Assembly: GCF_025717555.1 (NCBI RefSeq)
Contig: NZ_JAJIRP010000004.1
Coordinates: 249,426 to 313,425 of the forward strand
DNA: 64,000 nt
From: Paucibacter sp. B2R-40
Lineage (GTDB): Bacteria; Pseudomonadota; Gammaproteobacteria; Burkholderiales; Burkholderiaceae_C
Direction of reading: 5' to 3'
The translations under genes and the position numbers were made by a program. Shown in pieces: positions 10,566 to 18,205 of the stretch; positions within the stretch are counted from its first letter, which is position 1, and each line of letters begins with the position of its first letter. The notes under the pieces are model-generated. The model did not search any database. It had not been told where the DNA came from and saw only the letters and a list, made by a program, of their open reading frames with translations.

Positions 10566-11294
10566 CAACGTCCAAATACGCTCCGCGCAGCGGTGGGGTT
10601 CGCGGGGTGGGACCGTAGGCAGAGGGGCGAGTGGGGCAGCGCCCGAGCCCTTTCAATCCTCAAGTTGCGTATTCCGACCAGTCTAGACACCTGTTCCGAT
10701 TGAAACTGGCCATCCATTCCGATGTGGCTAAGCCAGCCCAAAATCGGCGCCAGCGATCTCGTGACAAGGCATTTGAAGGGCTGCAACGTGCCCGAAGCCG
10801 AGGTTCGAGATCGACTACGAAGGGCGGCCTCGCAGCGGTTGCTGCCGTTTGTCTGCAGACAGGAAACTGGTGAACCCGACCAGAAGCTGTCGTCTGCGAG
10901 CGACGGCTTTGAGCTCACGCCTTTCAGACCCAACAGCGCACTCTCCGCCACGCCGTAGCGGGATGCGAGGCGCCAAGAACGTTCGCAAGACCCGGTGAGT
11001 GCAATGCGTAGCCCGTGTACCGTTGTAGGCAGCCTCGGGCGTCGAGGGATCCACAGGAGCCATGCGCCACGCGAGAGCCTCAAGATTAAGGGCGCGATAC
11101 CCATCCGCCAAGCCGCTTGAAAAGGCGTAGTGTGTTTAAGCACATAGAAGCGGCCTGTTTCACGCTAACGCGAGCATCGTACTGACAGTGCTGCTACGGC
11201 CTTACATCATAATGTTACAAAACAGCGCAATTGGTCCGTCATTTCATCCGTGCCAGGAACGCGTTGCGCCTAATCTGAAATAGGGGGGATATCT
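10566..11294. other. 729-base stretch between recombinase module and caspase operon, no convincing gene
   Basis: Open frames occur here on both strands, but none has a family-like translation or a good ribosome-binding site. The stretch holds three spaced TTCCGA heptamers (10672-10723, listed separately) and an AT-richer part at about 11200-11230 that could contain the promoter of the next operon. AGGGGGGA just before the ATG at 11295 would serve as ribosome-binding site. No second recombination site was recognised. Confidence 0.5.
10672..10723 (+). repeat. Three TTCCGA(C/T) heptamers spaced 22-23 bases, IS21-end-like
   Basis: TTCCGAC at 10672, TTCCGAT at 10694 and TTCCGAT at 10717 recur with starts 22 and 23 bases apart. 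Regularly spaced repeats of this kind are found inside the termini of IS21-family insertion sequences, where the transposase binds. No istA or istB gene remains nearby, so this could be a left-over IS end or a set of protein-binding sites. It is a pattern-based suggestion only. Confidence 0.35.
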
Positions 11295-12512
11295 ATGACC
11301 ACGTCGGTTCTTCAAACCTTTGTTCGCCAAAGCCTCATTGAACTTGACGGCGACGACTCTCGCCTGGCCAAACTTCAAGCGGCTGCGACAGCGCTCTCCG
11401 AAGACTGTGCATCGGGGCCTATCGCCACCGCCCTCCCGCTTCTATTCGCTGCCCTGCAGCCAGAAGATACAGCCGTAGATGGCAGCTTTGTAGACGTTGC
11501 CGACGTGATCGAAGAGCACTGGTCTACCTACAAGAGCGTCTTCAAGGATGGGCGAGCGACAACACTCTACAGAGCCGTTGCGTTACAAGCAATCGTTGAG
11601 GCCATTGAAAGCGCTCCTGCGCTGGGTACGGCGATCGCGCTCTTGTTGCGCAATATCCGATCCGAACTGGTAACCGGGAAATACGAGCCTGCGATCAGGA
11701 TGGTGGCCGAAGCTGCAGAAGAGGCGTTCGCGTCTGAACGGGAATCCAGCATCGTGGCGGCGGCGAAGGCGGATGCAGCCCTTGCAGCAGCGGCAAAGAC
11801 CGTAAAGATCGACCGCGCGAACTTGAAGAAACGAATCGAAGCGGCAGTCGGCCCGAATGATCGCCAGGGCCAGGCGCTGGAATCCCCGAACCAGCATTGG
11901 CCCAATTCAGGAAACCCGTGGAGCTATGATTTTTCGGATCGTATGGCCGTGATCATTGGCGATTACGTCGATCTGGCAATTGCAGAGTCGGCCAAGCTTG
12001 ACGCCAAGAATCATGGCGCCGTTGGAACAAGTCTGACTGCCATCGGCAAGATTGATCCCGCTCTAAAGCGCTCCGCCGGCCTGCTGTGGTGGAGGCAAGC
12101 TCTCTATTCGGAGTCTGCTGGCCAGCCCTATCGTGCGCTGCCGAGGGCTGACGCCGTCGTCCATGCTGTGATCGACTTGGCAGCCCAGATTCCTCCAGCG
12201 TATGAACCTGCCTTGGACTCCTTCCTTATGGAAGCGATCCTCGCGTTGAACCTGAATGATGAGGCCATGGGCTCAGGCGCAGTCCTCGAAGTCTTGCCTT
12301 TGGCGAACGAGAAGCTCGATGAAGCCTTGCTGTACGAGGCGCCCGCAGGCCTGATGATTTCCGCTCTTTTGGAAAGAGACACCTCTAGCCTAGTCGCGGA
12401 TCCGCGTCTGGCGCCCCACCGTTGGGCAGTGTGGTTGATCCGCGAGCTCATGGCATTGCGCGCAGTGGAGGGTCTTCAGGCGGCGTCTAGCGAGTCGGAA
12501 GAACGGAAATGA
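11295..12512 (+). CDS. GASH-type all-helical protein of GTPase-associated system
   Basis: The 405-residue product has no enzyme motif. It is rich in alanine and leucine and appears helical throughout, with a conserved-looking middle (WSYDFSDRMAVIIGDYVDLA) and LLWWRQALYSES. Its place as first gene of an operon with two GTPases and a GAP1 protein matches the all-helical GASH component of predicted GTPase-based conflict systems. Its role is unknown; a scaffold or sensor is plausible. The ATG at 11295 follows AGGGGGGA, and the stop overlaps the next start in ATGA (12509-12512), so translation is coupled. The name comes mainly from context and size. Confidence 0.68.
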   Translation: MTTSVLQTFVRQSLIELDGDDSRLAKLQAAATALSEDCASGPIATALPLLFAALQPEDTAVDGSFVDVADVIEEHWSTYKSVFKDGRATTLYRAVALQAIVEAIESAPALGTAIALLLRNIRSELVTGKYEPAIRMVAEAAEEAFASERESSIVAAAKADAALAAAAKTVKIDRANLKKRIEAAVGPNDRQGQALESPNQHWPNSGNPWSYDFSDRMAVIIGDYVDLAIAESAKLDAKNHGAVGTSLTAIGKIDPALKRSAGLLWWRQALYSESAGQPYRALPRADAVVHAVIDLAAQIPPAYEPALDSFLMEAILALNLNDEAMGSGAVLEVLPLANEKLDEALLYEAPAGLMISALLERDTSSLVADPRLAPHRWAVWLIRELMALRAVEGLQAASSESEERK

Positions 12513-13480
12513 GCCACTGCCCGCACAAGGGCTGTAACGCCCCCGAGATGTCCTGCGTGCAGGGCGAAGAGATCGAGGACTGCCCGGCATGGAAAAGCAG
12601 GGGCAACAGTGGTTCGGAAGACGAAGCGGTGGTCGCGACCGACGGGCAGACTGCGAGGGCTTTGCGTTTCCCCTGGACCGGCAATGTGATGGGGCCGGCC
12701 GATCTCCCCTACCTTGCAGGTTCCAAAACCGTCCGGCTGCTGACCATGGCCGGCGCATCTGACGCCGGCAAGACATCGCTGCTTGCGGCCTTCTATCTGC
12801 TGATTGCACGAGGCCACCAGCCCGAGGGGGTTGAATTCGCCGGGTCCCTGACTCTAGAGGGATGGGAAAACATTGCGGGCAGCCTGCAGTGGAATGCACT
12901 GAATGGTCCGACCTTTCCGGCGCACACCTCCAGCGGCGGCGGTCGATCGCCAGGCATGCTTCACATGACGCTTCGCAGTTCGAGCAGCGAGTGCGAACTC
13001 GTTGCAGCTGACGCGCCCGGCGAATGGTTCACCGATTGGGCGGTGCACCGCGATAACCCGCGAGCCGACGGAGCCCGATGGCTAGCCGAGCGGACCGACG
13101 TCTTCCTTGTTATTGCTGATTCGAAGGCGCTCTCCGGGCCAGGTCGCGGACAGGCACGTCAGGCGCTGCTGGACCTGCTGCGCAGGGTCGGCTCAGAGCG
13201 TGATGGTCGCCCTGCGGCGCTGGTCTGGACGAAGTGTGATCTCACGGTTCCGTCTGGCATTCAAGCGGCCATCAGGGAGGGTGCGGCAAGAAGCCTGAAG
13301 GACTACCGGGAATTCAGCGTCAGCATGCAACCGGAAGCAGGGAGCGAGAGCCGCGACAAGGGCCAAGGCATACTTGAGCTGCTTGCCTGGGGCGTCAGTG
13401 CTCAACCGAGCAATCGCGAAGAATTGGTTGCCGATCACGATTGCAGTGGCCTGCTGCGCACGTTTGGGAGCTTCGCATGA
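12509..13480 (+). CDS. Double-GTPase system GTPase with N-terminal cysteine cluster (DO-GTPase2 type)
   Basis: This 323-residue protein has a P-loop GASDAGKTS at 82-90, a DAPGEW motif at 168-173 (like the DxxG of GTPases) and TKCD at 241-244 (like NKxD). It is therefore probably a true GTPase of the TRAFAC-like group. Four cysteines near the N-terminus (4, 9, 16, 25) could bind a metal. In predicted double-GTPase conflict systems such a protein is always paired with a second, different GTPase, here the next gene. Nucleotide state probably controls assembly of the GAP1 and caspase components. It overlaps both neighbours by four bases. Confidence 0.82.
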   Translation: MSHCPHKGCNAPEMSCVQGEEIEDCPAWKSRGNSGSEDEAVVATDGQTARALRFPWTGNVMGPADLPYLAGSKTVRLLTMAGASDAGKTSLLAAFYLLIARGHQPEGVEFAGSLTLEGWENIAGSLQWNALNGPTFPAHTSSGGGRSPGMLHMTLRSSSSECELVAADAPGEWFTDWAVHRDNPRADGARWLAERTDVFLVIADSKALSGPGRGQARQALLDLLRRVGSERDGRPAALVWTKCDLTVPSGIQAAIREGAARSLKDYREFSVSMQPEAGSESRDKGQGILELLAWGVSAQPSNREELVADHDCSGLLRTFGSFA

Positions 13481-14328
13481 GCGGCGCAAGCAATGACGAG
13501 GTCCGGATTGCCCTATTCGGCGAATCAGCCCACGGGAAGTCCCACTACGGCGCCCAACTGTTGTCTCGAATAGAGGCGGAGAAGTGTGAGCTGAAGCTTC
13601 GTACCGCTTCAGTAGATCTGTCGGCCTACGACGACGTCCGCAAAAAGCTTAATTCAGGCCTGTCTGCCGAGCACACGCCGAGCGGCATGTACAAGGACAA
13701 CCTTTGGCCCGTGGTCGACGGGAAGGGCCGAGCGCTGGATCTGACCTGGCCAGACTATGCTGGCGAACAGGTTAAGCAGGTGATCGACGGTCGAACCATG
13801 AATCAGGAATGGCTGGAGCGCACTCAAGGCGCAGATGGCTGGATGCTGGTGGTTCGCCCAAAGCTTGCAAAGCTGGACGAAGACGTATTCTCGAAGCCGC
13901 TGGCGAGCCTTGGCAAGTCGAGCGCTTCCTCGGGTGCTAAGCCCAAGCGCTCAACGCAGGCGAGGCTGGTCGAGCTCTTGCAGATGCTCGTTCATGCACG
14001 CGGCCTCCGCGATCGAACCGCGCTACCGCCGCTGGTCCTCCTGCTGTCCTGTTGGGATGAGTTGAAGCTCTCCAAAGGCACCGCCCCATCGCAAGTCATC
14101 GACAGCTATATGCCGCTCCTTGCTTCATACGTTCGATGCATCTGGGCGGACAGGGTCTTGGTCCTTGGCCTGTCGGCCTTGGGAGTTGAACTTAGCGACA
14201 AGGTGCCCAACGAAGATTTCGTTGACAACGGCCCGGAGAACTTTGGGTTCGTCGTCAAGGCGGACGGAGAGGAAGATCCCGATCTGACGATCCCGCTCGT
14301 CAGATTGGCTGACATGTCTGTCGGATGA
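13477..14328 (+). CDS. Second GTPase of the double-GTPase pair (DO-GTPase1 type)
   Basis: The protein has 283 residues. The P-loop GESAHGKS is at 15-22, a DYAGE motif at 93-97 stands in the place of DxxG, and the hydrophobic strand VLLLSCWDE (to residue 195) takes the place of the base-recognition motif. The start is the ATG at 13477 inside the ATGA overlap with the preceding gene; a start further upstream would bury the P-loop in an unrelated extension. Having SCWDE instead of NKxD fits the first class of paired GTPases in predicted conflict systems and leaves nucleotide preference open. It is translationally coupled to the GAP1 gene by another ATGA overlap. Confidence 0.8.
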   Translation: MSGASNDEVRIALFGESAHGKSHYGAQLLSRIEAEKCELKLRTASVDLSAYDDVRKKLNSGLSAEHTPSGMYKDNLWPVVDGKGRALDLTWPDYAGEQVKQVIDGRTMNQEWLERTQGADGWMLVVRPKLAKLDEDVFSKPLASLGKSSASSGAKPKRSTQARLVELLQMLVHARGLRDRTALPPLVLLLSCWDELKLSKGTAPSQVIDSYMPLLASYVRCIWADRVLVLGLSALGVELSDKVPNEDFVDNGPENFGFVVKADGEEDPDLTIPLVRLADMSVG

Positions 14329-16808
14329 TGATCATTCAGCAGGCCATCTATGGCGTGTCCACCGGACACGCCCTGCTTCGCTGCAGCGATAACACGCTGT
14401 TCAAGGTGTTCAACGAAGCCGCGTGGCTCACTGACCTGCCGGCGACTTGTCCTTATGGCATCACCTGGGCGCCGTTTTTTCGCATGGTCCGACTGGATGA
14501 CTGGATGTTCTTCGTCCACACGCGGCCGGATGCCGAAGCGAAACGCGGCGGCATGGTGCTTTCGCGGGCGGCACTCATCCCGCTGAGTCTAATCGGAGAG
14601 CTCCACGACCTGTCCCACCTTGCTGCCAACCTTCAAGAACCGTGGACGCCAGAAGTAGAAATCAGGCCGTTGTCCTTTCCTGAGAGCGTCGGTCGGATTT
14701 CAGAGGCGCAAGTTCCTCCGCTCACTGCTGCGATCGCCCACTGGGTCATGCGCGATCCCAACAGGCCCGCCGTCGTCTTCCAGCAGGACGGTCTCGACGA
14801 AGCACTGTTCGAACTTTGGCGGCGGGTACCTTCGGAGTTCCGCAGCAAGCTTACGTTCGGGCTAAGTTTCAGTCCTGGAGACGTTGAACAGGCCAACGTC
14901 GTATTCACCCCCAAGGAGCTAGCTTCTCGATGGGATCCCTCCCAAATCGTCGACCCAGAGCATGGTCTGGACGTCGACGGACACGTCGCGACTGTACTGG
15001 ACTTGCAGCTGGATCAATCCGTACGTGATTTCGCTAGCCGCGTTTCGCTTCCCTTGGATTCGGCGAATTCCATCTCGTATGCCATCCAGGCTTCCGAACT
15101 CTGGCATGTTAAACCCACACCGGCCAGCGATGTGAAGTTGCTCAGGATCCTTGTTGAGGTAGCCCGTCCTAGCTCGGGCGCATCTGAAGCCAGGGCTCTG
15201 GTTACGCGGCGCCTCGCGGCGGCTCATGCGACCTGGCCGCAATCGGTCGTCATGCAGATGCGCAACCTCGACCTGACGTCGGTCGAGGGGGCTGACGAAG
15301 TCGAGCTTGGGATTCAGACCTGGGTGACGGCGCGAGCTGTTTCCACGAATCAGGAAGGCCTGCTGGAGGTACTGGCTGCTTGGCTGACGGACAAACCTAG
15401 GCCCCCGTGGAAAGATTCTGTAAAGACCGGCCTCGCCGCCGCGCTCGCCAGGAAGTCGATATCCGATGATCTCTTCAGGCTGACCTGGCAGGCGATCAAG
15501 AACGATCCAAGTAGAGCGCCTCGAGGCCTTTCGATTCTGCATGGGGCGGTGCACGAGAAGCAACTGACTGCTTGTGTCGACCATAACCTCTCGTTGGACA
15601 TCGCGGAGCAAATCCTGCCAACAGCTTTGTCGATGGAATGGTGGCTCTTGGCAGGGACCCTGCTTGCGCGATCGCGTTCAACTGTCGATGCGCTTCGTGC
15701 CGCAGTGGTTGCGGCGCCAAGCACCAAGGCCGCGCGCAAGTCCCTTATCAGCAGCTCACTGAGCAACGCGGGTCCGATCGAGCTCGTGGACGCGGCCATC
15801 GCGGTTCGCGACCCCATTGCAATGCAACTGGCCGGTCAGGAAGCCGAGAAAGACCGTTCGGTGCTTCTCGGCTTTGACTGGATGCGCTTCGAGTGGTTCG
15901 AGGTCTTTAAGGCCGCCTACGACCTCTCACCCAACGTCATTGATGCATTGCCCAATCGAGTCGACGGAATGGGTCAAATGATTGCGGCGCAAATGGCGGC
16001 GCAAGCGATCTGGCAGGTCGTGGCTGCCACCCCGCTGGCCGACCTGTCTGAGGTTGCAGATAGGCAGCGTGCCTGGGACCTAATCCCAGTGCACCTTGTT
16101 GATGGGATCCTGGCCGTCACCGCACGTGGCTGGCTGGCACGCTTCGAGCAAGGACATGTGTCGGCTGCTGACCTCGATCCCAGGCTGGCGCCGATTGTCT
16201 CCGGCATGGCCAGGCGGCCCGACTATGTTCTGGATGCACTTCGGCGTGAGCCGGCTTCACTGCCTCGATTTCTTGCCGACTTCCCTTTTGCAACCGACGC
16301 CGACGCATTTCGGTTCCTCACAGGCCTGAAAGCCACCGAGCTGCGCTTGGCGGAAGCCTCATCGAAGGCGCTAGGTCAGGCGTTTGTTGTGAATGACTGG
16401 GGTGATGCAGCGAGAGGTGCTGTTTACTGGATGAATGCTCGTCAAGACCTTCGGCCCATGTACCGCGAATGCATTTCGCTCGTATCAATTTTCGATAGGC
16501 TGTGGGTGAGTTGGGAGTTGGGCATGTCATCGCCCCTCACCGTCGATCAGGCCTGGGAGGCTTTTGCGACTGAGGCCGCGCATCTCTATCCCACAGGGCC
16601 GTGGCACGACGCTATCTGGAGCCGCAGCGGCGGCGATGAAGGGGACCTGGTCTATCAGGGAACCGGCAAGGCCACTTGGCACCGCTGCATACAGGACCTC
16701 CGAAATGGAATGGCGCCAGGGGCCGATGCGGTCCTCAAAAGGATGATCGAAGAACTTCCCCACAACAACACTCTCAAGCAACTTCAGCAGCAAAGGTTTT
16801 GGCGATGA
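14325..16808 (+). CDS. GAP1-N1 domain protein with C-terminal EAD1-like domain
   Basis: The N-terminal region (about 1-110) reads IIQQAIYGVSTGHALLRCS and continues in the pattern of the GAP1-N1 domain of GTPase-associated protein 1. A long helical middle of some 600 residues follows. The last 80 or so residues (about 745-827, bases 16557-16805) begin with HLYPTGPWHDAIWSRSGGD and end in a LPHNNTLKQL pattern; this is an EAD1-like effector-associated domain. The same domain closes the caspase encoded next, so the two proteins probably meet through it. The 827-residue protein is likely the adaptor between the GTPase switch and the protease. The ATG at 14325 overlaps the previous stop, and the stop overlaps the caspase start (ATGA at 16805-16808). 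Confidence 0.82.
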   Translation: MMIIQQAIYGVSTGHALLRCSDNTLFKVFNEAAWLTDLPATCPYGITWAPFFRMVRLDDWMFFVHTRPDAEAKRGGMVLSRAALIPLSLIGELHDLSHLAANLQEPWTPEVEIRPLSFPESVGRISEAQVPPLTAAIAHWVMRDPNRPAVVFQQDGLDEALFELWRRVPSEFRSKLTFGLSFSPGDVEQANVVFTPKELASRWDPSQIVDPEHGLDVDGHVATVLDLQLDQSVRDFASRVSLPLDSANSISYAIQASELWHVKPTPASDVKLLRILVEVARPSSGASEARALVTRRLAAAHATWPQSVVMQMRNLDLTSVEGADEVELGIQTWVTARAVSTNQEGLLEVLAAWLTDKPRPPWKDSVKTGLAAALARKSISDDLFRLTWQAIKNDPSRAPRGLSILHGAVHEKQLTACVDHNLSLDIAEQILPTALSMEWWLLAGTLLARSRSTVDALRAAVVAAPSTKAARKSLISSSLSNAGPIELVDAAIAVRDPIAMQLAGQEAEKDRSVLLGFDWMRFEWFEVFKAAYDLSPNVIDALPNRVDGMGQMIAAQMAAQAIWQVVAATPLADLSEVADRQRAWDLIPVHLVDGILAVTARGWLARFEQGHVSAADLDPRLAPIVSGMARRPDYVLDALRREPASLPRFLADFPFATDADAFRFLTGLKATELRLAEASSKALGQAFVVNDWGDAARGAVYWMNARQDLRPMYRECISLVSIFDRLWVSWELGMSSPLTVDQAWEAFATEAAHLYPTGPWHDAIWSRSGGDEGDLVYQGTGKATWHRCIQDLRNGMAPGADAVLKRMIEELPHNNTLKQLQQQRFWR

Positions 16809-17944
16809 TTGGACAGCGAAAGGAATTTCCAGGCGGGCATGCCCTGTTGATCGGGATCGGCAAGGGCTATTCGGGACGATTGGAGCTGCCTGAGGTCGTG
16901 CGTCATGACGCCGAGGCGTTGGGCGTGGTGCTGCGTGATCCAGAGCTTTGCGGTTACCCGGCTAGCCAGGTGCGACTGCTCCTGGACGCCGACGCGTCCC
17001 GCGCCAACATCCGTTCGGCGCTTCAGGAGTTGGCGCACAACGCCAAGCCGAGCGACACGGTCATCATCTTCTTCTCTGGCCATGGTGGACAGTCGGCGGT
17101 CGGGGAAGATGCCTTTGGCTACATCTGTCCAGCCGACTACGTCTTCATGGACCCGGAGAACACGGGTATCAAGACGGACGAACTCAGCAACCTGGTCAAC
17201 GCCATACCGGCTGCGCGCGTCGTTCTAATTCTTGATGCCTGTCATGCGGAAGCCGCTGCCGTTGTTAAGTCCGATGACGCTCAGAAGGGCTTGTTGCCGC
17301 GGGGGTTGCTAACACCGGCGCTTGAGAGATTGAGTGCCGGAAGCGGCCGTGTCGTTTTAGCCTCATGCAGTGAAAATGAGAGTTCTTTTACCTACAGTGC
17401 CAAGGGCCAGAGTCTCTTTACGTACTTCCTTCTTGAAGGCTTGAAGGGCGCTGCGCCAGTAATTGAAGATGGTGTCATCGGAGTACTTGATCTGTTTATA
17501 TATCTATCCAGGGAGGTGCCTGCGCGGCCGCAGCGAGGGCAAGTACAAACACCGGTGATCCTGATGCGCAGCAAGACAAACTTCCCGCTAGCGCTGCGAC
17601 GAGGCGGATGGCTGAAAGGCGTTGAAGATCCGATGCCCGGATCGAGCCCTGCGCTCGATCCGGCCGCAACCAGGCGCGCCTCGTCCGTAGACTCGCGGCG
17701 CCTTGAGCGCGTTCTTGCGACCCTCTATCCCACGGGGCCCCTTCACGATGAGATCTGGTCCAGAGCCGGTGGTGACATATCGACCCTTCGACTGTCTGGT
17801 AGCGGGAAGGCCTCATGGCATGCGGCCGTGAAAGCCATCGACAACGGCGGCGGCGGTGCTGGGATCAGCTATGCCTCTTTGATCGCAGCAGCACTCGATG
17901 AATATCCCACCCATTCGGACTTGCTGGAGCTTTCCGGTTCGTAG
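16805..17944 (+). CDS. Caspase-like protease (C14) with C-terminal EAD1-like domain
   Basis: The 379-residue product opens with the caspase-fold strand GHALLIGIGKGY. It carries the catalytic histidine H93 in FFSGHGGQ and the catalytic cysteine C146 in LILDACHAEA. Residues about 300-379 (bases 17702-17941) form a second domain beginning LYPTGPLHDEIWSRAGGD, almost a copy of the C-terminus of the GAP1 protein. The start at 16805 gives an ATGA overlap with that gene; the frame is open further upstream but would put 43 unrelated residues before the caspase fold. This is the predicted killing effector, cutting host proteins once recruited. Whether it cuts after arginine or lysine as metacaspases do, or after aspartate, cannot be told from sequence. 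Confidence 0.88.
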   Translation: MIGQRKEFPGGHALLIGIGKGYSGRLELPEVVRHDAEALGVVLRDPELCGYPASQVRLLLDADASRANIRSALQELAHNAKPSDTVIIFFSGHGGQSAVGEDAFGYICPADYVFMDPENTGIKTDELSNLVNAIPAARVVLILDACHAEAAAVVKSDDAQKGLLPRGLLTPALERLSAGSGRVVLASCSENESSFTYSAKGQSLFTYFLLEGLKGAAPVIEDGVIGVLDLFIYLSREVPARPQRGQVQTPVILMRSKTNFPLALRRGGWLKGVEDPMPGSSPALDPAATRRASSVDSRRLERVLATLYPTGPLHDEIWSRAGGDISTLRLSGSGKASWHAAVKAIDNGGGGAGISYASLIAAALDEYPTHSDLLELSGS

Positions 17945-17957
17945 CCCAAGTCTTGCC

Positions 17958-18056
17958 GACAAGCGACTGATGGCCCTGATCGGCACCTACTTGCGTGCTG
18001 GGGTGCTGGTCGGTGGGCACACACAGCCGAGCGAGGTGGGTACGCCGCAAGGCGGA
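17958..18056 (+). pseudogene. Fossil fragment of group II intron reverse transcriptase/maturase
   Basis: Thirteen bases behind the caspase stop, one frame reads DKRLMALIGTYLRAGVLVGG, then HTQPSEVGTPQGG. This is the segment that leads into the PQGG motif of LtrA-type group II intron reverse transcriptases. The match ends abruptly at QGG, and nothing of the catalytic YxDD region or of the intron RNA domain V was found downstream. It is a dead remnant of about 33 codons, evidence that a retroelement once sat here and was removed or overwritten. Confidence 0.65.
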
Positions 18057-18205
18057 CGGCCATCTTCCGTATTTACTGGGTTTTTTACTGTTTAGTTGAT
18101 GGCTTGGACTCAAAATTGGACTCAAGGCAATGTGCTGTCTCCAGATCTAGATTCGCCAATGGCCCGGCCGAAGCTCGCTTCATTGGCGGTACTTTCTGGC
18201 CTACT

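Noticed and set aside
10490-11143. Open frame of 217 codons on the minus strand between recombinase module and caspase operon
   Set aside because: It runs into the end of the TnpC-like gene, has no ribosome-binding site, and its translation matches no family that I recognise.
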